Origin: Mycobacterium colombiense
GTDB lineage: Bacteria; Actinomycetota; Actinomycetes; Mycobacteriales; Mycobacteriaceae
Assembly (NCBI RefSeq): GCF_003284935.1
Contig: NZ_QMEV01000011.1
Location: 54,887-118,886 of the forward strand
DNA: 64,000 bases
Reading direction: 5' to 3'
Shown: piece after piece, positions 1 to 8,526 of the stretch
Numbering within the stretch: position 1 is the stretch's first letter
Layout of the letters: the number at the start of each line of letters is the position of its first letter
Notes under the pieces: model-generated
The model's input: the letters and a program-made list of their open reading frames with translations, nothing else
Databases searched by the model: none
What the model was told of the DNA's origin: nothing
Position numbers and translations under genes: made by a program

Positions 1-892
1 TGGCCGACACGATCACGGGTTGGGACAGCCGCACCGCGTAGCGGGTAACCGCACCGGGATCGCCTGACCATGCCGAGCCGAATCCGGCGCCCAACGCCAT
101 GGTGAGCATGCCGTGGGCGATCACGTCGGGCTGGCCCGCCAATTTGGCGAGGTTCTCGTCCCAATGGAGCGGGTTGGCGTCGCAGGCCACCCCGGAGTAG
201 TTCACCAGGTCGCCACGCGACAGTCGGGCGTGGCGGACCGGTAATTCGTCGCCGACCTTGACGTCATCGAAGGATCGCGTCCCCGGGGTGCGGGTCGAGC
301 CGCCGTGCGCGATCCGCACCTCGTCCGCCGGGCGCACCGTCTTTTGGTAGTCCGCTTCGGAGTAGTCGATTCCGGCGAGGTTCACGTCGTGCATCATCAC
401 TTGCTCCGCGACGCCTCTGATCGCCGGATCGACATCCTCGGCGGTGACGCCCACGACGGTGGTGTGCAGGGTGTGCACCCGCTCGCCGGCGGTGTCGGTG
501 AACGTGTTGGTCACGGTGATCAGGTCTCTGCCGGCGATCCTGCGCACCGATGACAGTTCGACGTCAATGTGCAGCTCGTCGCCCGCCACGATCGGCCGGT
601 GCTGCTCGAAGACTTCTTCGGTCTGAAGGTACATCTCGTAACCGATGACCACCGACTCGAACAGGTGCCGATTGGCTGCCATGGCCGGGGCCGACGTGAA
701 CGTCAGCGGCGCCACCAGGTCCGAATATCCCAGTTGAGCGGCGGCGTCGAGTTTCCAGTGCGCAGGGTGATAGTCCTGCACGGCACGGGCGAACTCGCGC
801 ACCTTCTCGCGGCCGACCTGGTAAGTGTCGTCGATCCGGTAGTAGTGGCCGACCCGCGCTTCGAGTGCCGACGCTTCTGCTGCTGTTGTCAT
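1..892 (-). CDS. Fused HadA/HadB-like (3R)-hydroxyacyl dehydratase, 3' end cut by window
   Basis: The reverse-strand ORF starts with ATG at 892 (MTTAAEASAL) and runs off the left edge, giving 297 visible codons. The N-terminal half reads as a FAS1-like hotdog domain (YRIDDTYQVG, then VQDYHPAHW). The C-terminal half is a MaoC-like hotdog domain with the hydratase signature YSGVACDANPLHW, whose probable catalytic pair is Asp238 and His243. In mycobacteria HadA and HadB are normally separate subunits of the FAS-II beta-hydroxyacyl-ACP dehydratase used for mycolic acid elongation. Fused versions are known in this genus and may act on acyl-ACP or acyl-CoA. The C-terminus is missing, so total length is unknown. 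Substrate is inferred from family only. Confidence 0.75.
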   Translation of the reverse strand, partial: MTTAAEASALEARVGHYYRIDDTYQVGREKVREFARAVQDYHPAHWKLDAAAQLGYSDLVAPLTFTSAPAMAANRHLFESVVIGYEMYLQTEEVFEQHRPIVAGDELHIDVELSSVRRIAGRDLITVTNTFTDTAGERVHTLHTTVVGVTAEDVDPAIRGVAEQVMMHDVNLAGIDYSEADYQKTVRPADEVRIAHGGSTRTPGTRSFDDVKVGDELPVRHARLSRGDLVNYSGVACDANPLHWDENLAKLAGQPDVIAHGMLTMALGAGFGSAWSGDPGAVTRYAVRLSQPVIVSA

Positions 893-993
893 GGATTGCC
901 CAACTTTTCTGTCGGCCTGTTCACGGAAGCCGACCTACGCACACTAACGCGGCGCCACCAGGCCACCGGAGGCCGCAACGCCCGCGACGCCCG

Positions 994-1860
994 CTAACTC
1001 ACCAGCGCTCGCCGCGCGAGGAACAACACGAGCAGAACAATCAGCACCCAATTGCTGACCGCATGCGCGGCGGCGGACTTGGCGACCGCACGTCGTCTCA
1101 CCTGATCAACACGGTCCCGGCTGGCTGTTATCTGATACCCGAGGTTGTCGGCCCATTCGTTGCGTCGTCGCTCATTTTCCATCCGCACGCGTTCACGTTC
1201 TCTCTGCAATTCCGCCGCGGCGTCGGGGTGCTGACCGAGGTTGGCGGGCGGCGCGGGGTAGGGCAGACGTTCGTACTTGGGCATCTCTTGCGCCGCTGCC
1301 AGCTCCGGCCCGAGTGCCGCAATGGCACGCAAGTACACCATTAGGAAATACAGCCCGCTGATGGTCAGCGCCAAGCAAGCCGCGATCGGAATTCCCGCCC
1401 AAAAGTGGGTCAGCCCGAAGGCGACTTGCCTCGTCACTTTGCGGCGGACACCTTGCCGTTCGGCCCTATCGCGAAACGCCAGCTCTTCGGCATGGGCTAA
1501 CCACGGAACCACAGCGGCCGCGAGGATTGGCACCGCAACCCCCACGACTTTCCAGATCAAACCGCTCTGTCCGGTCTGTGCGAGAGTGACGTTGCCGCTA
1601 TTGCCCAGCATCCGCCACCAACCCCAGCTGAGCAGCGGAAAAACGTTGACGAGCGCGACGTAGACAGCGACCACCACGGTGAGCTGGCCAATGGCCCCCG
1701 GAATCATCCACCAGCGCATCGCCATAACTGTTCGGCGATAGTCCTGGCGGAGACGCTCGTGCCGGACCACGCCGTGAAGCGACCGCAACAGGCTGGCAGC
1801 AATAAATGCTACGACGGCGACCGTCAGGACGGTCGCCGTCGTTCCGTGCAGCATCGTCAC
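994..1860 (-). CDS. Hypothetical multi-pass membrane protein
   Basis: The 288-residue protein has about five hydrophobic segments, near residues 7-27, 51-75, 104-124, 149-175 and 265-285. A charged stretch rich in Glu and Arg at about 215-245 (QRERERVRMENERRR) is predicted to form a coiled coil on one face of the membrane. I do not recognise a named family. It lies alone between the dehydratase and a tiny exported ORF, with no obvious operon partner. An in-frame ATG two codons downstream is an equally good start. Confidence 0.7.
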   Translation of the reverse strand: MTMLHGTTATVLTVAVVAFIAASLLRSLHGVVRHERLRQDYRRTVMAMRWWMIPGAIGQLTVVVAVYVALVNVFPLLSWGWWRMLGNSGNVTLAQTGQSGLIWKVVGVAVPILAAAVVPWLAHAEELAFRDRAERQGVRRKVTRQVAFGLTHFWAGIPIAACLALTISGLYFLMVYLRAIAALGPELAAAQEMPKYERLPYPAPPANLGQHPDAAAELQRERERVRMENERRRNEWADNLGYQITASRDRVDQVRRRAVAKSAAAHAVSNWVLIVLLVLFLARRALVS

Positions 1861-1862
1861 TC

Positions 1863-1875
1863 TGTCATTGTGACA
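1863..1875. promoter_or_regulatory. Short inverted repeat between divergent genes
   Basis: TGTCA and TGACA arms flank a 3-nt spacer immediately upstream of the divergent membrane-protein gene at 1860. The repeat is short and could be chance; it is only a candidate operator. Confidence 0.2.
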
Positions 1876-1947
1876 AGCGCGACCGATACTTACGGATCGT
1901 TTATGGTGTGGCCCCGGGGATCGTCGCTGGACGTAGACTTTCCGGTT

Positions 1948-2067
1948 ATGAACAAGGTTACGAGAGTCTTGTTTACGCTGTTGCTCGCCGCCACCGTCTC
2001 AACAACGTCGGTGAGCTGTGTACCTCCCTACTGCCCGCTCACCGGCGGCCCGGCCGTCATCTGCTAG
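1948..2067 (+). CDS. Tiny putative exported peptide (39 aa)
   Basis: An ATG at 1948 opens a 39-residue frame. It has a charged N-terminus (MNKVTR), a hydrophobic core (VLFTLLLAATVS) and a short Cys-rich tail with three Cys residues. This is the shape of a signal peptide followed by a very small secreted or lipid-anchored peptide. No strong ribosome-binding site is visible and no family is recognised, so it may be chance coding. Confidence 0.35.
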   Translation: MNKVTRVLFTLLLAATVSTTSVSCVPPYCPLTGGPAVIC

Positions 2068-2228
2068 TCACCGGCGGCCGCTGACGCGGTGAAACGCTCG
2101 CCGCAACGATTAGCCAACCCGTCGGGCCGGCACGCTCTCTTCGGAGCGCCGTGATGACGTGTGTAGCCGCGCCGCGCTCAGCGCACCATCGGCTATCGGA
2201 TGCGAATCATGTTGGCAGGACGGCCGAT

Positions 2229-2600
2229 TCAAAACGCCATGTCGTAGCAGACCCAAAGTAACGGGCCGACGAGGATCAGCGCCAGCAGCGTCACGCCACC
2301 GATGAGCCGCCACGCGATGGTCGAGCGAAAAATCACCGCCGTCAGCGCCGAAGCGGTCGACAGGACGACTAACACGGCCGCGATGACGATCTCGGTGCGC
2401 GCTGACTGCACCGCGGATTCGGACAGCGGTGGAAAGAACCCGGCTTCCAATCTGAACGCGACAGCGCGATTGCTCTCGGCCGTTAGCAGCAGCAGGAGCG
2501 CCAACATCATGGTGCCCAGACCGAACAGCGACAGGCATGCCCCAAAGACATTGCGGTTCGCCGGATCTATCGGGCCCGTGTAGTGGGGCATCTCGTCCAC
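2229..2600 (-). CDS. Small hypothetical membrane protein
   Basis: The 123-residue protein has three probable membrane helices, at about residues 20-42, 70-90 and 97-118, and an acidic N-terminus (MDEMPHYTGPIDP). No enzymatic motif is visible. It is transcribed away from the GtrA-family gene that starts about 77 bases beyond its 5' end, so the two may share a divergent promoter region. Function is unknown. Confidence 0.65.
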   Translation of the reverse strand: MDEMPHYTGPIDPANRNVFGACLSLFGLGTMMLALLLLLTAESNRAVAFRLEAGFFPPLSESAVQSARTEIVIAAVLVVLSTASALTAVIFRSTIAWRLIGGVTLLALILVGPLLWVCYDMAF

Positions 2601-2676
2601 AACCCGAATGGTAGGGCTTGACGCAAGCCGACGGGAACGATGCGCGGTCGGCCGAAGTTGGCCAACTGATCATCTA

Positions 2677-3180
2677 GTGGATACCTGGTCATGGCACCGT
2701 ATTCGGGTGCGAGCGGAACCCTCGGTCAACCACTCACGTCTGGCCGGCCGGTTCCATAACTGGTGCGAGGCGGTTGTCGGTCGGCTGCCGGGCAATCTGA
2801 GGGTGGTCGTCGCGCCGACGTTCGTCGGGTTCTGTGTGATCAACGGCTTCACCTTCGGCCTCGATCTAGCGATCCTGACGGCCTTGCGCAGCGGGCTTGC
2901 CCTTCCGGTGCCCCTCGCCGTGACGATTGCCTATGGATGCGCCTTCACGCTCAGCTACATCCTCAATCGCATCTTCAACTTTCGGTCCCACGCCCCGGTC
3001 GGCCCGCAGCTCGTGACCTACGCCGTGGTGGTCGTCGTCAACTATCTGGCGTTCATCCTCGGGGTGACCACGGCGCTCGCGGCCGCCGGAGTTCACTATC
3101 AGCTGTCGCGCCTGGCGGCGGGCAGCTGTGAGGCGGTGTACATGTACAGCGCGATGAGGTGGGTCGTCTTCCGGCGCTGA
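2677..3180 (+). CDS. GtrA family membrane protein
   Basis: The 167-residue frame matches the GtrA family by layout: four hydrophobic helices, the tract FCVINGFTFGLDLAIL, the tract AYGCAFTLSYILNRIFNF and a terminal RWVVFRR. GtrA proteins are thought to move or position polyprenyl-linked sugars at the inner membrane for cell-envelope glycosylation. I placed the start at GTG 2677. A GTG at 2707 is also possible because the conserved region begins only near residue 40. The following gene starts 83 bases downstream on the same strand. No glycosyltransferase lies next to it, so its substrate cannot be inferred from context. Confidence 0.75.
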   Translation: MDTWSWHRIRVRAEPSVNHSRLAGRFHNWCEAVVGRLPGNLRVVVAPTFVGFCVINGFTFGLDLAILTALRSGLALPVPLAVTIAYGCAFTLSYILNRIFNFRSHAPVGPQLVTYAVVVVVNYLAFILGVTTALAAAGVHYQLSRLAAGSCEAVYMYSAMRWVVFRR

Positions 3181-3263
3181 CCGGCGCACCGACCCCGCAC
3201 TTGGTGGCCGAGGTGTGGCCTGCGCGTGACCTCCTCGCAACGGCGACAAAGGACGCTCGACAG

Positions 3264-3548
3264 GTGACGGTAATCGCGGTCATCGCCGCGCTGGCGGTGG
3301 CAACGTGCCTCGGCTATTGGGTCGGACGGCGGGCGGCTTCAACGCCGCCGAGCTGGAAGAAACGTACGAGCCGGATCGCACTGAGCAAGCAGGCCATCAA
3401 CCTGCTCGCGATGATCACCGTGCGCCGCATCCGGCGACGCGTGCGGGCCGAGCGGATCGTCTCCGACGTCGCCGCCAGATATGGCATGAGAATAGTTGCG
3501 CCCCCGCATCTTCGACGCGGTGCCGTGGTGCGGTTGCGCTCCTGGTAG
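3264..3548 (+). CDS. Hypothetical single-pass membrane protein
   Basis: From GTG 3264 the frame encodes 94 residues. It opens with one hydrophobic segment (VIAVIAALAVATCLGYWVG), followed by a strongly basic cytoplasmic tail (RRIRRRVRAERIVSDVAARYG). No family is recognised. It follows the GtrA gene on the same strand and precedes an SDR gene, so it may be part of a short operon. The start is uncertain because the open frame extends back to 3159. Confidence 0.5.
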   Translation: MTVIAVIAALAVATCLGYWVGRRAASTPPSWKKRTSRIALSKQAINLLAMITVRRIRRRVRAERIVSDVAARYGMRIVAPPHLRRGAVVRLRSW

Positions 3549-3602
3549 AGCCCACCAACTAGTGTGCCGAATCGACTGTCACCAACATGGACGGGAACTG
3601 GC

Positions 3603-4343
3603 ATGGCTGCACTACAAGACAAAGTCGCGTTGGTGACCGGGGCGTCGTCGGGCCTGGGCGCAGAAACCGCGAAGTTGTTCTCCCGCCAGGGCGCAACGGT
3701 TTTCGGCATCGGCCGCGATGCCGGACGCTTAGCCGACGTCTTCGCCGATATCGAGCGCGGCGGCTTTGCGTCGGTGGACATCGGATCGGTGCAGGCCTGC
3801 CGGGACGCCGTCGAGCAGTGCGTGCGTAACTTCGGTGGGCTCGACGTCCTCGTCAACGTCGCCGGGCGACACCAGATGCGCCGTACGGAGTCGATGACCG
3901 ACGACGACTGGGACCAGGACCTCGCGGTCAACCTCAACGGACCGTTCTACCTGTGCAGGGCCGCCCTGCCCCAGTTGCTGGAGCGCGGTGGAAACATCGT
4001 CAATGTCAGCTCCATCGCCGGCGTCGAGGGCCAGGCCTACTCGGCCGGCTACTGCGCCGCCAAGCACGGCCTGATCGGCCTCACCCGCGCGTTGGCCGTG
4101 GAATACACCGCGGATCGCTTGCGCGTCAACGCGGTATGTCCAGGCGGAATGCTCACGCCGCAGATCGAACAGTTCAGTGCGCCAGACGATCCCAACTACG
4201 ACCTGATCATGCGCACGACCTCACCGCGCGGCATGATGCAACCCCTCGACGTCGCCAACGTCATCGCATTCCTCGCCAGCGACGCCGCCGCCGCCATCCA
4301 CGGCGCGGTCTATCGGGTCGACAACGGCAAAGGCGCCGGGTAA
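3603..4343 (+). CDS. SDR family NAD(P)-dependent oxidoreductase
   Basis: This 246-residue classical short-chain dehydrogenase has the dinucleotide-binding motif TGASSGLG (12-19), NVAG near 85-88, the active-site serine in NVSSIAG (136-137), and Tyr150 with Lys154 (YCAAK). Asn110 completes the tetrad. Family members reduce or oxidise alcohols and ketones with NAD(P)H; no residue here identifies the substrate. I chose ATG 3603 because it puts the nucleotide-binding strand at residue 7, as usual in the family. The upstream open frame to 3564 lacks homology. A secreted flavoprotein gene follows 99 bases downstream. Confidence 0.9.
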   Translation: MAALQDKVALVTGASSGLGAETAKLFSRQGATVFGIGRDAGRLADVFADIERGGFASVDIGSVQACRDAVEQCVRNFGGLDVLVNVAGRHQMRRTESMTDDDWDQDLAVNLNGPFYLCRAALPQLLERGGNIVNVSSIAGVEGQAYSAGYCAAKHGLIGLTRALAVEYTADRLRVNAVCPGGMLTPQIEQFSAPDDPNYDLIMRTTSPRGMMQPLDVANVIAFLASDAAAAIHGAVYRVDNGKGAG

Positions 4344-4442
4344 CGGTTCGAGCACGTTTGGGTCAACCTCCGACACGTCGTGCGGCACCGCGATTCTCGT
4401 GGTTGACAATTCGGGGCATGAGGCAATCGCGGGAGCCCGACG

Positions 4443-5876
4443 ATGGCGCGTGAAATCTCGCGTCAGATGTTTTTGCGGGGCACCGTCGGAGCGTTGGCCG
4501 CCGGTGCGGTGCTCGGCGCACCCCGGGTGGCCGCCGACCCGAGACCCACCGGTTGGGAGGGACTGTCCACGGCCCTCGGCGGCAAGGTGGTGCTCCCGGA
4601 TAGCCCCCAATTCGCCGGAGCCAAACAGGTTTTCAACACAAACTACAACGGGTTGACGCCGGCGGCGGTCGTCACCCCGACATCGGCGACCGACGTGCAA
4701 AAGGCGATGGCCTTCGCTGCCGCCCACAACCTGAAGGTCGCCCCGCGCAGCGGCGGACACTCCTACATCGGCGCCTCGACCGCGAACGGAACCATGGTGC
4801 TCGACCTGCGTCAACTGCCCGGGGACGCCAACTACGACGCCGCGACGGGACAGGTCACGGTGACGCCGGCCACGAGTCTGTACACGATGCATCGGACGCT
4901 GGCCGCGGCCGGCCGCGGCATCCCAACCGGTACGTGCCCGTCGGTCGGCGCCGCCGGGCACGCACTCGGCGGCGGCATGGGGGCCCAATCCCGGCACGCC
5001 GGCCTGCTCTGCGACCAGCTGACGTCGGCGTCGGTGGTGTTGCCCAACGGCCAGGCGGTCACCGCGTCCGCGGCCAGCAACCCCGACCTGTTCTGGGCGC
5101 TGCGCGGCGGCGGTGGCGGCAACTTCGGCGTCACCACCGCGCTGACCTTCGCCACGTTCCCCACCAAAGACGTCGACGTCGTCAACCTCAACTTCCCGCC
5201 GCAGTCGTTCGCGCAGGTCCTCGTCGGTTGGCAGAACTGGCTGCGCACCGCCGACCAGAACAGTTGGGCGCTGGCGGACGCCACCGTCGACCCGATGGGT
5301 GTGCACTGCCGCATCCTGGCGACCTGCCCGGCCGGGTCCGGCAACAGCACCGCGGCCGCGATCACCCAGGCGGTGGGGGTGCAGCCGTCGGGCACCGAGA
5401 ACCACACCTTCAACTACCTGGACCTGGTGAATTATCTGGCCGTCGGCAATCTCAACCCGTCACCGCTCGGATATGTCGGCGGATCCGATATCTTTGCCAC
5501 CGTCAACGCGGGCGTGGCGCAGGGGATCGCCGCGGCAGTCAATGCCTTTCCCCGCGGCGCCGGGCGCATGCTCGCCATCATGCACGCGCTGGACGGTGCC
5601 CTCGCCACGGTGGCGCCCGGAGCCACCGCCTTTCCGTGGCGCCGTCAGTCGGCGTTGGTGCAGTGGTATGTGGAAACGGGTGATCCGGCGGCCGCAACCA
5701 ACTGGCTCAGCACGGCACATCAAGCCGTGCAACAGTATTCGGTCGGCGGCTACGTGAACTACATCGAGGCCAATCAGTCGCCGTCGCGCTATTTCGGCCC
5801 GAACCTATCGCGACTGAGCGCCGTGCGGCAGAAATACGATCCCGGCCGGGTCATGTTCTCGGGGCTGAACTTCTAG
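4443..5876 (+). CDS. Exported FAD-binding oxidoreductase, berberine-bridge (BBE) type
   Basis: The 477-residue protein has a Tat-like signal peptide (SRQMFLRG, hydrophobic core to about residue 31), an FAD-binding PCMH-type domain and a C-terminal BBE segment (YVNYIEANQSPSRYFGPNLSRL...YDP). His106 in RSGGHSY and Cys165 in GTCPSVG fall where BBE-family enzymes attach FAD through two covalent bonds, so a bicovalent flavin is predicted. The family oxidises alcohols, sugars or alkaloid-like substrates with oxygen. M. tuberculosis Rv0063 is a protein of this kind. The twin-arginine pair is changed to Arg-Gln. Enzyme class is firm; substrate is unknown. Confidence 0.88.
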   Translation: MAREISRQMFLRGTVGALAAGAVLGAPRVAADPRPTGWEGLSTALGGKVVLPDSPQFAGAKQVFNTNYNGLTPAAVVTPTSATDVQKAMAFAAAHNLKVAPRSGGHSYIGASTANGTMVLDLRQLPGDANYDAATGQVTVTPATSLYTMHRTLAAAGRGIPTGTCPSVGAAGHALGGGMGAQSRHAGLLCDQLTSASVVLPNGQAVTASAASNPDLFWALRGGGGGNFGVTTALTFATFPTKDVDVVNLNFPPQSFAQVLVGWQNWLRTADQNSWALADATVDPMGVHCRILATCPAGSGNSTAAAITQAVGVQPSGTENHTFNYLDLVNYLAVGNLNPSPLGYVGGSDIFATVNAGVAQGIAAAVNAFPRGAGRMLAIMHALDGALATVAPGATAFPWRRQSALVQWYVETGDPAAATNWLSTAHQAVQQYSVGGYVNYIEANQSPSRYFGPNLSRLSAVRQKYDPGRVMFSGLNF

Positions 5877-5987
5877 CGCCCAAATGCCGACCCCGCCACG
5901 CGTCCGGCGGCCAGTTGACACTCAATGGTTAGACCGGCTTGGCACGGGGTACTTCCAGTGTGTCTTTGGCAAGTAAGGGGTTGGCGA

Positions 5988-6158
5988 ATGGCAATCGAGC
6001 ACGGTCGCGCACGGTGCCCGCGGTGTATGGCGTGGGCGCAGTACCGGTTCCTCGAACGCGATGGCCACAAGCTCGAGTATCAGGTAGGTTGCGATGCGTG
6101 CGGAAACCTGTACTCCGAGGTGACCATCGCATCGACCATCACCACGCCGGCGGCGTAA
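5988..6158 (+). CDS. Small zinc-ribbon protein (56 aa)
   Basis: The frame from ATG 5988 encodes 56 residues with two CxxC pairs (CPRC and CDAC) separated by about 22 residues, the layout of a four-cysteine zinc ribbon. The middle (YRFLERDGHKLEYQVGC) would form the beta hairpin. Such small ribbons can bind nucleic acid or act as protein adaptors, but no partner is evident. It lies between the flavoprotein and the Crp-type regulator on the same strand, with 177 bases before the regulator. Confidence 0.65.
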   Translation: MAIEHGRARCPRCMAWAQYRFLERDGHKLEYQVGCDACGNLYSEVTIASTITTPAA

Positions 6159-6335
6159 GCGGCCCGTTCGGTTCCCGAAACGGCGAGTTGTGTCACGCCC
6201 CGGCCCGGGGGCCTGACCTGCCACGTTACGAATCTGGGACCTGGTGTAAAGTCTGGGCAGCGAGCCAAGACGCCCCCACTCTGGAGCAGCGCCTAGCGCG
6301 CGCAACGCCGTGCGAAACGCGTTGAAAGGGGCGGC

Positions 6336-7013
6336 GTGAACGAAGTATTGGCGCGAGCGGGGATCTTCCAGGGGATCGCCCCCGGCGCGGTCGATGCGTT
6401 AGCTCGCCACCTGGAGCACGTGTCGTTCCCGCGCAGGCGCACCGTCTTCGTCGAGGGCGAGCTGGGCGACGACCTTTACGTCATCTTGTCGGGCGCGGTG
6501 AAGATTCGCCATCAGACCGCGGACGGTCGCGAAACCGTCTTCGCGGTGCTGGGTCCCGGGGACGTGTTCGGTGAGCTGGCGCTCTTCGATCCCGGCCCGC
6601 GGACCTCCACGGTGATCACCCTGACCGAGGTGGAAGCGGTCAGGATGGACCGTCGCGCGCTGCGGACATGGATCGGCGAGCGCCCCGAAATTGCCGAGCA
6701 GCTGCTGCGGGTGCTGGCGCGCCGCCTCCGCCATACCAATAACACGCTGTGCGACCTGATCTTTACCGATGTGCCCGCCCGGGTAGCCAAGCAAATCCTC
6801 GACCTGGCAATGCGTTTCGGCACCAGCAACGGGGGCTCGGTGCTCGTCGAGCATCACCTCACGCAGAAGGAACTCGCCCAACTCGTGGGCTCGTCGCGCG
6901 AAACCGTCAACAAAGCGTTATCGGACTTCACCCAACGCGGGTGGATACGGCAGCAGGGCAAGGCCCTCATCATCGACCAACCCGCGAAACTGGCCCGGCG
7001 CGCCAGGGCCTGA
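6336..7013 (+). CDS. Crp/Fnr family transcriptional regulator, Crp (Rv3676) paralogue
   Basis: The 225-residue protein has an N-terminal cyclic-nucleotide-binding beta roll (GDDLYVILSGAVKIR, then FGELALFDPGPRTSTVIT) and a C-terminal winged helix (LTQKELAQLVGSSRETVNKALSDF). It closely resembles M. tuberculosis Crp along its whole length, including DPGPRTS, RPEI(A/S)EQLLRVLARRLR and LIFTDVPARVAKQ. Differences such as the N-terminal helix and the EHHLTQKELA tract point to a paralogue rather than the housekeeping copy. The FGEL...RTS phosphate-binding cassette for cAMP is intact. Two Crp-type proteins are known in some mycobacteria, which supports this reading. The GTG start sits after a purine-rich GAAAGGGG. 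Confidence 0.88.
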   Translation: MNEVLARAGIFQGIAPGAVDALARHLEHVSFPRRRTVFVEGELGDDLYVILSGAVKIRHQTADGRETVFAVLGPGDVFGELALFDPGPRTSTVITLTEVEAVRMDRRALRTWIGERPEIAEQLLRVLARRLRHTNNTLCDLIFTDVPARVAKQILDLAMRFGTSNGGSVLVEHHLTQKELAQLVGSSRETVNKALSDFTQRGWIRQQGKALIIDQPAKLARRARA

Positions 7014-7037
7014 CGGCCCGCGTAAGACGTTCGCGCC

Positions 7038-7913
7038 CTAGGTGATCGACCAAAATTCGAGCAAGGTCCGCAAGGTCGCGACGAGGGGGAGGGGCTGGTC
7101 CAGCATCGGATGGTGGCCGGCCAAAGCCAACTCGACGAATGGGCCACGCAGCTGAAGCAGGGAACGGATCCGTTCGGCCATCGCGGGCGGCACCAACCCT
7201 GCCTCACACCGCAAATAGCCTACCCGGCAACGCATTGCGGCCAGCATGGTCTCCAGCGATTCCTCGTCGGCCGGTGTCGGTTCGAGGAACTCACCGCCGT
7301 AGATCGCCGGATCGAACTTCCAAATCCATCCATCACCGGTTTTGCGGACCGACTCGGAAGCTATGTGCTGTCGGACGTAGGGCAGGAGCAGATCCTGCGC
7401 GGGCACCGCGGTGAAGCGGGCCAGGATCTCATCTTTCGTCCGGTACTGGGTGTGCTTGTGCCTGCGCAGCCGGCCTTCCTCCGGGGCGCGCTCCCACAGC
7501 GGAGAGTCGATCACCAGCATGCTGTTGATCTGGGGGCTGTGGTGCATCGCCGCCGTGGATACGACCCAACCGCCCATGCTGTGACCGATGATGGTCGGTC
7601 GCCCGGCTGGACCCGCGGCCGCCGCGGCCGCCATCACTTCGCTTGCCCACGTACGCAAGTCGTAGCTGCTACGCGGCTCGCTGTCACCGTGCCCGGACAG
7701 ATCCGGTGCGATCACCCGATGGGTGCCGACCAAGAACGGCGCGATGTGATCCCACCAACCCGAGTGCCCTCCGCCACCGTGGACGAGGACCACCGGAGGT
7801 TGGTCAGCATCACCCCAGACGCGCAAATGTATGCGGCAACCGTCGACGTCGACGTCGAGGTGCTCCGGCTGGTGATCCAGTGCTGTGGTGAACCAGGATG
7901 GCGTGATCGGCAT
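7038..7913 (-). CDS. Alpha/beta hydrolase
   Basis: The 291-residue alpha/beta-hydrolase fold enzyme has the oxyanion region HGGGGHSGWWDH (46-56), the nucleophile elbow GHSMGG with Ser112, and a C-terminal histidine in GHHPML (about 267-268). DLSGHGDSE after strand 4 is typical of epoxide hydrolase, C-C hydrolase and haloperoxidase-like members. It converges with the Crp-type gene, with only 24 bases between stop codons. Specific substrate cannot be told from sequence; an esterase or C-C bond hydrolase is likely. Confidence 0.85.
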   Translation of the reverse strand: MPITPSWFTTALDHQPEHLDVDVDGCRIHLRVWGDADQPPVVLVHGGGGHSGWWDHIAPFLVGTHRVIAPDLSGHGDSEPRSSYDLRTWASEVMAAAAAAGPAGRPTIIGHSMGGWVVSTAAMHHSPQINSMLVIDSPLWERAPEEGRLRRHKHTQYRTKDEILARFTAVPAQDLLLPYVRQHIASESVRKTGDGWIWKFDPAIYGGEFLEPTPADEESLETMLAAMRCRVGYLRCEAGLVPPAMAERIRSLLQLRGPFVELALAGHHPMLDQPLPLVATLRTLLEFWSIT

Positions 7914-8026
7914 CTGGCGCCAACGGGAAAACAGTTTCCGACCTCCGAGGACTCAAACGCCTTGTGTTGGTGCGGCTTCCGCCCGGCGCCGGCGACGGCG
8001 GTTCGCCCCGGTCAGCATGGTGGAGA

Positions 8027-8395
8027 TCAAGAATTCGCCCCGGTGAGCCGCACGGTCACGGTTACGCATCCTTTTTCGTCCTGTCGGGCGACGGCATGTC
8101 CAGCGCGATCGGCCCCGTCGAGGCGCAAGGTCAGGGGCCAGCCGCTGTTCAGAAAGTTGCGCCACCACGTCTTCGCATCAGGCATGCCGACGCCGATGAC
8201 GATGTCGTTTCCGGAACGTCGGTAAGACACCGGGATGCTGAAGGTGCGCCCGGAGCGTCTACCCGTATAGGTCAGCATGGTGATGTTGCGGTTGAGCAGA
8301 CTGCCGAAGCGCCGGGAGTCGGCCAGCGCCGCGATCGGCGCATTGAAAACGGGCGCGGCGCGCATCACGAGGCGACCAAGTTGGTTTAAACCCAC
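8027..8395 (-). CDS. Deazaflavin-dependent (Ddn/DUF385-like) small protein
   Basis: From GTG 8395 (VGLNQLGRLVMR) the frame gives 122 residues. LTYTGRRSGRTFSIPVSYRR is the hallmark of the F420H2-dependent nitroreductase-like split-barrel family (TxGRxSGxxxxxPV). It is followed by WWRNFLNSGWPLTLRL, another family segment. These proteins use reduced F420 to reduce quinones or activated double bonds and are expanded in mycobacteria. The annotated open frame extends further upstream, but homology starts only near this GTG. An internal ATG at 8365 is the alternative start. Confidence 0.65.
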   Translation of the reverse strand: MGLNQLGRLVMRAAPVFNAPIAALADSRRFGSLLNRNITMLTYTGRRSGRTFSIPVSYRRSGNDIVIGVGMPDAKTWWRNFLNSGWPLTLRLDGADRAGHAVARQDEKGCVTVTVRLTGANS

Positions 8396-8526
8396 GTGAA
8401 GAGTATCGCAGCAAACTCCCGCGAGTAGTTGACCGCAGCGCTGTGCGAGGCCGGCCGCAGAGACAGGCGAGTAGCATCCCCGCACAGATGCTCTAACAGC
8501 TGCCGTGCACGAGGGAGGGCGTGCCA

